Notes: generated by a model from the sequence alone, not told the origin. DNA of 10,100 nucleotides from an uncultured Mollicutes bacterium (GCA_900540395.1 UQFQ01000030.1:1-10100), one strand, 5' to 3'; shown: positions 1-7,003, numbered from the stretch's first letter. Numbers and translations: made by a program.

Positions 1-55
1 CTGCAGTGGTGAAGGTAGCAGAAATGCAAGAATAACACGTTGCCGGGCTTTTTTT
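1..55 (+). ncRNA. ffs: 3' part of small signal recognition particle RNA (4.5S-like), 5' end outside window
   Basis: This looks like the distal half of a bacterial SRP RNA, the scaffold bound by the Ffh M domain. The 36 bases from AAGG (12-15) to CCGGG (43-47) align with no net length difference to the 3' half of the E. coli 4.5S RNA as I remember it. They share AAGG-n-AGCAG, the AGCAG side of the conserved loop, and a GCCGGG block the same distance downstream. The GCCGGGC (42-48) is followed directly by seven Ts, as expected when the closing stem doubles as the terminator. Its 5' arm would lie left of base 1. The apical hairpin (about 4-16) does not match the usual CC-GGAA-GG stem-loop, which lowers confidence. 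The presence of ffh and ftsY nearby fits the assignment. Confidence 0.6.
42..55 (+). terminator. 3' arm and T-tract of a rho-independent terminator for the SRP-like RNA
   Basis: A GC-rich GCCGGGC (42-48) in otherwise AT-rich DNA runs into seven Ts (49-55). The 5' arm is not in the window, so the hairpin itself is inferred. I predict a GCCCGGC-like arm less than about 100 bases left of base 1. Confidence 0.55.
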
Positions 56-376
56 ATGAAAAACGAAATCTTTTATTTAATTGCAAAGATTTACAGAAAT
101 TTTCTGAAAACGAAGATTTTGTGTAAATTTAAATTCATAAAAAGAAATTATGATTAGTGTAAAATCACTATTTAAAAGTTATATTTGTGTAAATATATCA
201 ATGTATTTAAACAAAAGTTTTATTTTTACTAAAATTTAATTTTTCTTAAACTTAGTTAATGTTTTATAAGAAATTATTGTATTTTCACGATTAAATTTGC
301 TATTTTTCTTAAAAATTTGTCTATTATTTAACCCTTTAACACTTATAAACGTGTTTAAGATAGGTGTTTTTTATGA
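56..376. other. AT-rich non-coding region between the SRP-like RNA and the operon promoter
   Basis: I see no plausible gene on either strand and no tRNA. It holds small symmetric elements. There is an 8-bp inverted repeat, AAATCTTT (66-73) with AAAGATTT (85-92). A near-perfect palindrome, CAGAAA-T-TTTCTG, lies at 94-106. The heptamer GTGTAAA occurs three times, at 121-127, 157-163 and 187-193. An imperfect inverted repeat AACAC/GTGTT lies at 338-355, next to the promoter. In DNA this AT-rich any of these may be chance. Confidence 0.7.
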
Positions 377-382
377 TATAAT
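354..382 (+). promoter_or_regulatory. sigma-A-type promoter with extended -10, driving the yloU-fakA operon
   Basis: A perfect TATAAT lies at 377-382, preceded by TG-A (374-376), which makes an extended -10 element. The -35 at 17-bp spacing (354-359, TTTAAG) is poor, as is typical when the extended -10 compensates. Transcription would start near 389, giving a leader of under 20 bases before the ATG at 407. An imperfect AACAC/GTGTT dyad at 338-355 reaches into the -35 region and could be an operator; that is inference. Confidence 0.7.
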
Positions 383-406
383 ATCGATACATTTTAGGAT
401 GAAGTT

Positions 407-757
407 ATGGAAAAGAAAACTGAAAAAAGTATTAAAATTTCATTAAGCGTTAAAGATGTTGCCAATTTAGTTGGTGAAACTTGTTCAGAATGTTATGGTG
501 TTGTTGGTTTAACTTATGCTAAATCAATCAAAGAAAAGTTTATTATTTTAAAAAAAGAAAATTATGTCGAAGGTGTTAACGTCACCAAAGATAAAGATAA
601 ATTTAATGTTGATGTTCATTTAATTTGTGCTTATGGTATCAAAATTACTGAAATTGTAAGTGAAGTTAGTAAACGAATTAATTATGTTTTGACAAAAAAA
701 TACGGTCAACTTTTTTCTAAAATTAATGTTTATGTAGAAGAACTACGTGACCTTTAA
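407..757 (+). CDS. Asp23/Gls24 family envelope stress-response protein (YloU-like)
   Basis: The product is a 116-residue Asp23/Gls24-family (DUF322) protein. The pattern fits the family: an early segment around residues 10-20 (SLSVKDVANLVGET), a central block with VDVHLICAYG at about 68-77, and a C-terminal VSEVSKRINYVL helix followed by INVYVEEL. Family members are small cytosolic proteins, some of which associate with the membrane; their biochemical role is poorly defined. The AGGA at 396-399 is a well-placed ribosome binding site for the ATG at 407. It is the first gene after the extended -10 promoter and lies 31 bases before fakA. The pairing of a yloU-type gene with the DAK-domain gene is the same as in B. 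subtilis (yloU-yloV). No signal peptide or membrane segment is visible. Confidence 0.85.
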   Translation: MEKKTEKSIKISLSVKDVANLVGETCSECYGVVGLTYAKSIKEKFIILKKENYVEGVNVTKDKDKFNVDVHLICAYGIKITEIVSEVSKRINYVLTKKYGQLFSKINVYVEELRDL

Positions 758-788
758 TGAAAATTTAAAGATTAATTGAGGATTTTAT

Positions 789-2489
789 ATGAAATATATA
801 GATGGAAAAGTTTTTAAGATGATGGTTATTAGCGGTTCCAATAACCTTTATAATCATTATCCTGAAGTTGATGCTTTAAATGTCTTCCCTGTACCAGATG
901 GTGATACAGGTATGAATATGAATCTCACTATGACTAGCGGCATGAAGGAAGTCGCTAATCGTAACGATGAGAATTTAGCTGATATTGCCAAAGTTTTCTC
1001 TCGTGGTTTATTAATGGGGGCAAGAGGAAACTCTGGTGTTATTACAAGTCAAATTTTTAGAGGTTTTTCTGAAAGTTTAGTTGGAAAAACTAAAATTGAT
1101 GCTGTTGGTCTTGCTGAAGCTTTTGATAACGGTCGTAAAGTAGCTTATAAAGCTGTTTTAAAACCAGTTGAAGGTACAATTTTAACTGTTATTAGAGAAT
1201 CTAGCGCTAAACTTTTAGATGTTGCTGATTCAAAAATGAGCATCGAAGATGCTTTTGATGTTTTACTTAAAGAAGCTCAAGCATCTCTTGATCGTACTCC
1301 AAATTTATTACCTGTTTTAAAAGAAGTTGGCGTTGTTGATAGTGGCGGCGCTGGTCTTATTAAGATTTTAGAAGGTATGCAAAGCGCAATTGGTGGTTAT
1401 GTTATTAACCGTCATGAAGCCGAAGCTGTAAGTGCTCAAGGTGCCGCTCAAGTTGCTGCTAGCGATGAAAATGAAGAATTTGGATATTGTACAGAATTTA
1501 TTCTCCGTTTATTGCCTAACGAAAATAAAAAAGCTTTCAACAAAAATAGATTTACTAGCGTTTTAAATGCTCACGGTAATTCTTTAGTTGTAGTTCAAGA
1601 CGATGACCTTGTTAAGGTTCACGTCCATACATTAAAACCTGGTGATATTTTTAACTACGCTCAACAATTCGGTGAATTCGTTAAATTAAAATGTGAGAAT
1701 ATGACTGAACAACATAACGAAATTTTATTTAACGAAAAGAATGGTAATGGACCACACATGGCTGCAAGTGAACTTTCAAAAGCTCCTCTTGCTGCACCAA
1801 AAGAAGAAAAAGATCAAGCTAAAGAATATGCAATTATTGCTACCTCTAGTGGAGAAGGAATTAACGAATTATTTAATGAAGTAGGCGTTGATTATATCGT
1901 TAGTGGTGGTCAAACAATGAATCCTTCAACTAATGATTTCTTAACTGTTATCGAAAAAGCTAACGCAAAAACTGTTTATATTCTTCCAAATAATAGCAAT
2001 ATTATTATGGCAGCTAATCAAGTTAAAGATGTGTTAAAAGGCAAAACTAATGTTGTTGTTATTCCTAGTAAAACCATTATGCAAGGTGTAGTTTCTGCAA
2101 TGAACTTTAATCCTGATTTATCCGCTGAAGATAACGAAAAAGTTATGAATGAAGCTTTATCAACAGTTAAATCTGGACAAGTAACTTTTGCAATAAAAGA
2201 CACTGAAATTAATGGTGTTAGCGTCAAAAAGGATGAATATATGGCTATTTTAAATAGTAAAGATATTCTTTCTTGCCACAAAAATAAATTTGACGCTTTA
2301 AAATCTTTACTTAAGGGTATGGTTGATGAAGATAGTTCAGTTATTACCGTTCTTTTAGGTGAAGATGTTGCTAATGATGAAGAGAAAGCAAAGGTTGAAG
2401 AATTTATTGAAAAAGAATTTAAAGACTGTGATGCTGATGTAAGAATTGGTAAGCAGCCTGTTTACTCTTATATCATTGGAGTTGAATAA
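789..2489 (+). CDS. fakA: Fatty acid kinase catalytic subunit FakA (YloV, DAK/DhaL family)
   Basis: FakA phosphorylates fatty acids held by a FakB binding protein, giving acyl-phosphate for phospholipid synthesis from exogenous or recycled fatty acids. The length, 566 residues, is slightly above the usual ~550. The N-terminal DhaL-type kinase domain (about 1-205) shows the nucleotide/Mg loop NVFPVPDGDTGMN (31-43), with aspartates D37 and D39, and GARGNSGVI (77-85). The middle domain (about 230-315) carries C234 in FGYCTEF and H278/H280 in VKVHVHT, matching the Cys/His set linked to zinc in this family. The C-terminal domain (about 345-566) has GGQTMNPST (373-381) and ILPNNSNI. A GAGG at 778-781 precedes the ATG at 789. 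No fakB is in the window; FakB genes are usually elsewhere. A hairpin with a T-run starts at its stop codon. Confidence 0.93.
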   Translation: MKYIDGKVFKMMVISGSNNLYNHYPEVDALNVFPVPDGDTGMNMNLTMTSGMKEVANRNDENLADIAKVFSRGLLMGARGNSGVITSQIFRGFSESLVGKTKIDAVGLAEAFDNGRKVAYKAVLKPVEGTILTVIRESSAKLLDVADSKMSIEDAFDVLLKEAQASLDRTPNLLPVLKEVGVVDSGGAGLIKILEGMQSAIGGYVINRHEAEAVSAQGAAQVAASDENEEFGYCTEFILRLLPNENKKAFNKNRFTSVLNAHGNSLVVVQDDDLVKVHVHTLKPGDIFNYAQQFGEFVKLKCENMTEQHNEILFNEKNGNGPHMAASELSKAPLAAPKEEKDQAKEYAIIATSSGEGINELFNEVGVDYIVSGGQTMNPSTNDFLTVIEKANAKTVYILPNNSNIIMAANQVKDVLKGKTNVVVIPSKTIMQGVVSAMNFNPDLSAEDNEKVMNEALSTVKSGQVTFAIKDTEINGVSVKKDEYMAILNSKDILSCHKNKFDALKSLLKGMVDEDSSVITVLLGEDVANDEEKAKVEEFIEKEFKDCDADVRIGKQPVYSYIIGVE

Positions 2490-2516
2490 AATCCCTGCAA
2501 AACTTAGGGATTTTTT
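2488..2516 (+). terminator. Hairpin with T-run between fakA and plsX (terminator or attenuator)
   Basis: AAAATCCCT (2488-2496) pairs perfectly with AGGGATTTT (2506-2514) over 9 bp, with a 9-base loop, and six Ts follow from 2511. The left arm includes the last two bases of the fakA stop codon. Only three pairs are G-C, so it is a weak to moderate terminator. The strong plsX ribosome binding site (2522-2527) begins just after it. I found no convincing promoter between it and plsX, so read-through or 3'-end processing is likely. Confidence 0.65.
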
Positions 2517-2535
2517 CCTTAAAGGAGACTAAAGT

Positions 2536-3516
2536 ATGAAATTTGTTATTGATATGATGGGTGGAGATAATGGTTTAAAAGCTACTATTGGAGCCACTAA
2601 AGAATTTATTAAACGTCATAAAGATGTTGAGTTTTTCCTAATCGGAGACTTAAACAGCTTAAGCGAATTTAATAATCAAACAAATGTTCATCTTGTTGAA
2701 TCAAAGACAGTTTTAAAAATGGATGTTGATCCTTTAACTGCTTTAAGAGAAAAAGATTCAAGTTTAATGGTAGCAATTGATACTTATCTTAAAAATGGTT
2801 GTGATGCTTTAATTAGTGCTGGTAGTACTGGAGCTTTATTAAGTGCCGCAATATTTAAAATCAAAAGAATTGAAGGCATTACAAGACCTTGCTTAATTAC
2901 TTCTTTTCCAACAATCAAAAAAGATAAAAAATTTGTTGTCTGTGACTTAGGAGCAAATAATGCTAATACTAAAGAAGAATTAGTTCAATTTGCTATTATG
3001 GGATCAATTTATTATTCAATTATATATCATAGTAATAATCCTGAGGTTTATCTTTTATCTAATGGAACAGAAGAAGAAAAAGGTTCACCTTTAGGTAAAG
3101 AAGCTTATCCACTTTTAAAAGAATGCAAAGCGATTAATTTTAAAGGTAATATTGAAGCTCGTGATCCTCTTTTTGGCGATATTGATGTATTAGTCGCTGA
3201 TGGATATAGTGGAAATATTTATTTAAAAGCAGTTGAAGGTACGGCAAAAGCGATGTCTGGTATGTTAAAAACTGCCTTCAAACGTAATATTTTTTCAATG
3301 ATTGGTTATTTATTTTCTAAAAAAGGCATTGAAGAAATGAAACAAAAAATGGATTATAAAAATGTTGGTGGCGCTTTATTAATGGGTGTAAATGGTGTTG
3401 TTATTAAAGCTCATGGAAGTAGTGATGTTAAATCATTTTTAAGCGCACTTGAAAATGGATATAAATTAGTAAGTGTTGATATTGTTAATAAATTTAAAGA
3501 GGAATTAAATAAGTGA
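2536..3516 (+). CDS. plsX: Phosphate acyltransferase PlsX (acyl-ACP:phosphate acyltransferase)
   Basis: PlsX interconverts acyl-ACP plus phosphate with acyl-phosphate plus ACP at the membrane surface; PlsY then uses acyl-phosphate to acylate glycerol-3-phosphate. The 326 residues match the family length (~330). Visible signatures are the N-terminal IDMMGGDNG (the DxMGGD motif), ALISAGSTGALLSAA at about 92-106, the IEGITRPCL block, and the pair DVLVADGYSGNIYLKAVEG and GGALLMGVNGVVIKAHGSS near the C-terminus. AAGGAG (2522-2527) is placed 8 bases before the ATG. Its stop overlaps the rnc GTG start (GTGA). With FakA just upstream, two routes into acyl-phosphate sit together. The fabD, fabG and acpP genes that follow plsX in B. 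subtilis are absent here. Confidence 0.95.
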   Translation: MKFVIDMMGGDNGLKATIGATKEFIKRHKDVEFFLIGDLNSLSEFNNQTNVHLVESKTVLKMDVDPLTALREKDSSLMVAIDTYLKNGCDALISAGSTGALLSAAIFKIKRIEGITRPCLITSFPTIKKDKKFVVCDLGANNANTKEELVQFAIMGSIYYSIIYHSNNPEVYLLSNGTEEEKGSPLGKEAYPLLKECKAINFKGNIEARDPLFGDIDVLVADGYSGNIYLKAVEGTAKAMSGMLKTAFKRNIFSMIGYLFSKKGIEEMKQKMDYKNVGGALLMGVNGVVIKAHGSSDVKSFLSALENGYKLVSVDIVNKFKEELNK

Positions 3517-4196
3517 AATCAATAGATGAGTTTTTAAATAAATTTCATATTGAAACTAATCGAAGAGATCTTTACGAGATGGCTTTCACCCATTCATCTT
3601 TTAATAGTGATGCTAAAACTCATCATCATGATTATGAACGTTTAGAATTTATGGGTGATAGTGTGCTTGGATTTGTAATCGCTTCTTTACTTTTTAAAGA
3701 ACATCCTGATATGTTAGAAGGAGCACTAACTAAAGCAAAAAGCTACCTTGTTCAAAGCGAATACCTTGCAAAACTCGCTCGAAAAGAAGGATATCCAGAT
3801 TTTATAAGAGCTGGTAAAAGCTTAACTCCAAAAGAAGTTATGAACAATCAATCTATTTTGGAAGATGTTTTTGAAGCTGTAATCGGAGCGGTTTATTTAG
3901 ATAAAGGAATCGAGTTTGCTCGTCAGTTTATCGAAATGATTTATCAAGATGATGTTAAAAATTTTACCCTTGATGAAGTCAAAGATTATAAATCGATTCT
4001 TCAAGAAGCAATGCAAGCGGAATATCGTGAATCAGTTACTTATAAAATTGTTTTTGAAAAAGGACCTCCTCACAATCGAGTATTTTTTGCCGAAGTTAGT
4101 TTTAATGGGATTGTTCTCGGTCGAGGAGAAGGTCGAAGTAAAAAAGTTGCTGAACAAGAAGCGGCAAAAGACGCATTGAATAAAAAAGCAATCTAA
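3513..4196 (+). CDS. rnc: Ribonuclease III
   Basis: RNase III cuts double-stranded RNA in rRNA precursors and other transcripts, acting as a dimer. The protein has 227 residues. The nuclease domain (about 1-150) carries the signature ERLEFMGDSVL (42-52), with metal-binding E45 and D49, and the second acidic pair D118 and E121 in LEDVFEAVIGAVYLD. A double-stranded RNA-binding domain fills about 158-225, ending in the conserved GEGRSKKVAEQEAAKDAL helix. The start is GTG at 3513, overlapping the plsX stop by 4 bases, with GAGGA at 3499-3503 upstream. The nearest ATG (3525) is out of frame and hits a stop at once. The gene lies 9 bases before ftsY, where B. subtilis has smc in between. Confidence 0.95.
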   Translation: MKSIDEFLNKFHIETNRRDLYEMAFTHSSFNSDAKTHHHDYERLEFMGDSVLGFVIASLLFKEHPDMLEGALTKAKSYLVQSEYLAKLARKEGYPDFIRAGKSLTPKEVMNNQSILEDVFEAVIGAVYLDKGIEFARQFIEMIYQDDVKNFTLDEVKDYKSILQEAMQAEYRESVTYKIVFEKGPPHNRVFFAEVSFNGIVLGRGEGRSKKVAEQEAAKDALNKKAI

Positions 4197-4205
4197 AGGA
4201 TAAAT

Positions 4206-5225
4206 ATGGGTTTATTTAAGTTTTTAAAAGAGAAATTTACAAAGAAAAAAGAAGATAAAGTTGAGATAACTCCTGAAAGTAAAAAGGAAGAAGAATCATT
4301 ACAAAAATATAATGATGGTTTAGAAAAATCACGTAAGAATTTTTCTAATAAACTTGATGAATTGGCTAAAAGATATAAAAGTGCTAACCAAGAATATTTT
4401 GAGGAGTTAGAGGAAATCTTAATAGAAGCCGATTGTGGTGTCTCTTTTACTATTAATACAATTGAAAATTTACTTGAATATACAAAGGAAAATAACATCG
4501 CTGATCCAAAAGAAATCAATGAGATGCTCGTTGATAGAATGTTTTTAAATTATTTAAAAGAAGGTGAAGACATTAAAAATGAGCTTACCTTTGATCATAA
4601 ACCAGTTATTTTGCTTATGACTGGAGTAAATGGTGTTGGTAAAACGACAACAATTGCTAAACTTGCAAAAAGATATATTAATCAAGGCAAAAAAGTAATG
4701 CTTGTTGCCGCTGATACTTTTAGAGCTGGTGCTAAAGAACAACTTACTGTTTGGGCAAATCGTTTAAATATTCCTATTGTAACAGGAGAAGATAATGAAG
4801 ACCCTGCAAGTGTTGCTTATAAAGGAACAAAAAAAGGAATCGATGAAGATTTTGATTTAGTAATTATTGATACCGCTGGTAGATTGCAAAATAAGAAAAA
4901 CTTAATGGAAGAATTACGTAAAATTTATAATGTGGTTACTAAATTAAGCGAAAAATCTCCTGAATGTTTTTTGGTAATTGATGCAACAACTGGACAAAAT
5001 GGTGTTTTACAAGCTAAAGCTTTTAAAGAATTAATTAATGTAACAGGAATTGTTATTACTAAAATGGATGGAACATCCAAAGGCGGTATTATTTTAGCAA
5101 TTAGAGAAGAACTTGGAATTCCAGTTAGATTTATTGGACTAGGTGAAAAAGATTCTGATTTAGAAGAATTTGATTTAGATAAATATTTATATGGACTTTG
5201 TTCCAGCTTGATAAAAGATGAATGA
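4206..5225 (+). CDS. ftsY: Signal recognition particle receptor FtsY (GTPase)
   Basis: FtsY is the membrane receptor that docks SRP-bound ribosomes and hydrolyses GTP jointly with Ffh. It has 339 residues. A short, charged Lys/Glu-rich N-terminus (1-35) begins with an amphipathic MGLFKFLKEKF likely to contact lipid. A helical N domain spans about 40-125, and the G domain runs from about 130 to the end. Motifs are P-loop GVNGVGKTTT (140-149), DTFRAGAKEQL (170-180), DTAGR (222-226), TKMDGTSKGG (285-294) and GLGEK (311-315). The acidic A region is much shorter than in E. coli FtsY, as in other Firmicutes. AAAGGA (4195-4200) overlaps the rnc stop codon and sets the ATG start. The gene ends inside the ylxM start region. 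Confidence 0.96.
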   Translation: MGLFKFLKEKFTKKKEDKVEITPESKKEEESLQKYNDGLEKSRKNFSNKLDELAKRYKSANQEYFEELEEILIEADCGVSFTINTIENLLEYTKENNIADPKEINEMLVDRMFLNYLKEGEDIKNELTFDHKPVILLMTGVNGVGKTTTIAKLAKRYINQGKKVMLVAADTFRAGAKEQLTVWANRLNIPIVTGEDNEDPASVAYKGTKKGIDEDFDLVIIDTAGRLQNKKNLMEELRKIYNVVTKLSEKSPECFLVIDATTGQNGVLQAKAFKELINVTGIVITKMDGTSKGGIILAIREELGIPVRFIGLGEKDSDLEEFDLDKYLYGLCSSLIKDE

Positions 5226-5535
5226 GCTAGAAAAAGTTGAACATATTAATACTCTATTTGACCTTTACAAAGAACTTTTAACCGATAAACAAAAGAGTAT
5301 TATGGAAAAATATTATTCTTTTAACTTATCATTAAAAGAAATAAGTGATGAATTAAATATTTCTCGAGCGGCTGTTTTAGATGCAATAGAGCATGCTACA
5401 AAAAAACTTGAAGAATTTGAAAAGAAACTTAAACTTAATGAAAGAAATCAAAGGATTGTTAAAAAAATACAAGATAGTTCACTAAGCGAACAAGAAAAAG
5501 AAGAATTAATTGACGAGGTGTTATATGGCATTTGA
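5218..5535 (+). CDS. ylxM: YlxM-family helix-turn-helix SRP accessory protein
   Basis: The product is a 105-residue YlxM/p13-family (UPF0122) protein. It contains a sigma-70 region-4-like helix-turn-helix: LLTDKQKSIMEKYYSFNLS (about 20-38), then LKEISDELNISRAAVLDAI (39-57), followed by a charged helical tail. Family members are encoded beside ffh; work on streptococcal homologues suggests they associate with SRP components and affect its GTPase activity, although the fold suggests nucleic-acid binding. The gene overlaps ftsY by 8 bases and ffh by 11. I see no good Shine-Dalgarno sequence before the ATG at 5218, so translation is probably coupled to FtsY termination at 5223-5225. The position between ftsY and ffh is classic. 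Confidence 0.92.
   Translation: MNELEKVEHINTLFDLYKELLTDKQKSIMEKYYSFNLSLKEISDELNISRAAVLDAIEHATKKLEEFEKKLKLNERNQRIVKKIQDSSLSEQEKEELIDEVLYGI
5515..5520 (+). promoter_or_regulatory. Ribosome binding site that sets the ffh start
   Basis: GAGGTG is fully complementary to the 16S anti-Shine-Dalgarno core and lies inside the end of ylxM, 4 bases before the ATG at 5525. It supports that ATG over the upstream in-frame TTG at 5510, which would place this element inside the coding sequence. Confidence 0.8.
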
Positions 5536-6871
5536 AGCATTAACAGAAAAATTTTCAAAAGTAATCAAAAAAATTAAAGGTGAATCACATTTAACTGAAA
5601 AAAATATGGACGATATGCTTAAAGAAGTGCGTATTGCTCTTCTTGAAGCTGATGTTAATTATAAGGTTGTCCGTGATTTTGTTAATGGAGTAAAAGAAAA
5701 AGCCATTGGTGAAAAAGTTTTTGATAAGCTTAATCCAAGTGAAATGGTTGTTAAAATCGTTCGCGATGAACTTGTCAATTTACTTGGAAGTGATGCTTGT
5801 GAATTAACTTATAACAAAAACAAACCTACTATTATTTTACTTGTTGGTTTACAAGGAAGTGGTAAAACAACAACTGCTGGTAAACTTGCTTATTTAATGA
5901 AAAACAAATTAAATAAAAAAGTTTTATTAGCTGCTTGTGACGTTTACCGTCCAGCTGCAATCGATCAACTTGATCAAATTGCTAAGCAAATTAATGCCCC
6001 TTTAATTAATTTAGGAACTAACGAAAACCCAGTTAATATTGCGTTAAAAGCTAAAGAAGAAGCTTACAATGACCATTATGATGTTTTAATTATTGATACT
6101 GCTGGGCGTTTACAAATTGATGAGGCTTTAATGGAAGAGCTTAAAAACATCAAAGAAAAAGTAATACCTGATGAAATTTTGCTTCTAACTGATGCAATGG
6201 CTGGTCAAGATTCGGTCAATGTTGCTAAAAAGTTTAATGAAGATTTAGCTTTAACCGGAGCCATTATGTCTAAAATGGATGGCGATTCAAGAGGCGGTGC
6301 GGCTTTATCAATTGCTCATGTTACTGGAGTCCCTATTAAATTTATCGGTACTGGTGAAAAAATTTCTGATTTAGATATATTCCATCCTGATAGAATGGCT
6401 GAAAGAATTCTTGGAATGGGCGATGTTTTAACTCTTATAGATAAAGTGAGTGAAAACATTGATGAAAAAGAAGCTAAAAAAAGCGTTAAAAAGATGGTCG
6501 ATGGGAACTTTACTCTCGATGATATGCTTAAACAAATGAAACAAGTTCAAAAACTTGGTTCGCTTGGCGGTCTTTTAAAATTAATTCCTGGTATGCCAAA
6601 AGTTAATGATGCTCAATTAAGTGCTGCTGAAAAAGAAATGAAAAACTTTGAAGTTATTATTAATTCAATGACACCTGAAGAAAGAGCTCACCCTGAAATT
6701 TTAAAAAATTCTCGTAAAGTAAGAATTGCTAAGGGTAGTGGAAAAACTAATGCTGATGTTAATAAAGTTCTTAAAAAGTATGATCAAATGAAACTTATGA
6801 TGAAACAAATGAAAGGACGTAATGGCAAATTTAATTTCCCAACGGGAATGAATGGCAAAATGCCATTTTAA
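5525..6871 (+). CDS. ffh: Signal recognition particle protein Ffh (SRP54)
   Basis: Ffh binds signal sequences emerging from ribosomes and, with SRP RNA and FtsY, delivers them to the translocon. From the ATG at 5525 it has 448 residues, close to the B. subtilis length. An N-terminal helical N domain (1-95) leads into the G domain, with GLQGSGKTTT (108-117), DVYRPAA (139-145), DTAGR (191-195), SKMDGDSRGG (249-258) and GTGEK (275-279). The M domain (about 300-430) shows the finger loop LGSLGGLLKLIPGMP (344-358) and the RNA-binding signature SRKVRIAKGSG (396-406) with DVNKVL. Methionines are dense, as needed for the flexible signal-sequence groove. It is the last gene of the cluster, with a strong terminator just after it. 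Confidence 0.97.
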   Translation: MAFEALTEKFSKVIKKIKGESHLTEKNMDDMLKEVRIALLEADVNYKVVRDFVNGVKEKAIGEKVFDKLNPSEMVVKIVRDELVNLLGSDACELTYNKNKPTIILLVGLQGSGKTTTAGKLAYLMKNKLNKKVLLAACDVYRPAAIDQLDQIAKQINAPLINLGTNENPVNIALKAKEEAYNDHYDVLIIDTAGRLQIDEALMEELKNIKEKVIPDEILLLTDAMAGQDSVNVAKKFNEDLALTGAIMSKMDGDSRGGAALSIAHVTGVPIKFIGTGEKISDLDIFHPDRMAERILGMGDVLTLIDKVSENIDEKEAKKSVKKMVDGNFTLDDMLKQMKQVQKLGSLGGLLKLIPGMPKVNDAQLSAAEKEMKNFEVIINSMTPEERAHPEILKNSRKVRIAKGSGKTNADVNKVLKKYDQMKLMMKQMKGRNGKFNFPTGMNGKMPF

Positions 6872-6895
6872 TAAAGGCATCAAAAAATCTTCAAT

Positions 6896-6933
6896 AATTC
6901 TCTGTGAATAAAACGCAGAGAATTTTTATTTTT
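6896..6933 (+). terminator. Rho-independent terminator of the ffh operon
   Basis: AATTCTCTGTG (6896-6906) pairs with CGCAGAGAATT (6914-6924) over 11 bp with one T-G wobble, around a 7-base AATAAAA loop. A T-rich tail, TTTTTATTTTT, continues to 6933. It lies 25 bases after the ffh stop and ends the + strand cluster. Confidence 0.9.
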
Positions 6934-6966
6934 ATAATGGATTTGCAAGGTTATTTTTTAATTTTC

Positions 6967-7003
6967 ATAAAACAAGACCAGCTTATTTAAGTAAAGCTGG
7001 TCT
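6967..7003 (-). terminator. Rho-independent terminator of the secreted metalloprotease gene
   Basis: AGACCAGCTT (6975-6984) and AAGCTGGTCT (6994-7003) form a perfect 10-bp stem with a 9-base loop. The T-rich tail TTGTTTTATG lies on the - strand side, and there is none on the + side, so it serves the gene whose stop codon is at 7026-7028. Confidence 0.85.

Noticed and set aside
2018..2281. Minus-strand reading frame of 87 codons inside fakA
   Set aside because: It is fully inside conserved FakA coding sequence, has no recognisable domain, and is a shadow of AT-rich coding DNA. The same applies to the frames opposite or within rnc, ftsY, ffh and the metalloprotease gene.
3514..5225. Mycoplasma genetic code (TGA as Trp)
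   Set aside because: TGA serves as the stop of plsX (3514-3516), ftsY (5223-5225) and ylxM (5533-5535) at the expected family lengths, and conserved proteins use TGG for Trp.
5510..5524. TTG at 5510 as the ffh start
   Set aside because: It would add MTRCY, which is not part of the Ffh N-terminus, and would bury the GAGGTG ribosome binding site. The ATG at 5525 gives the normal length.
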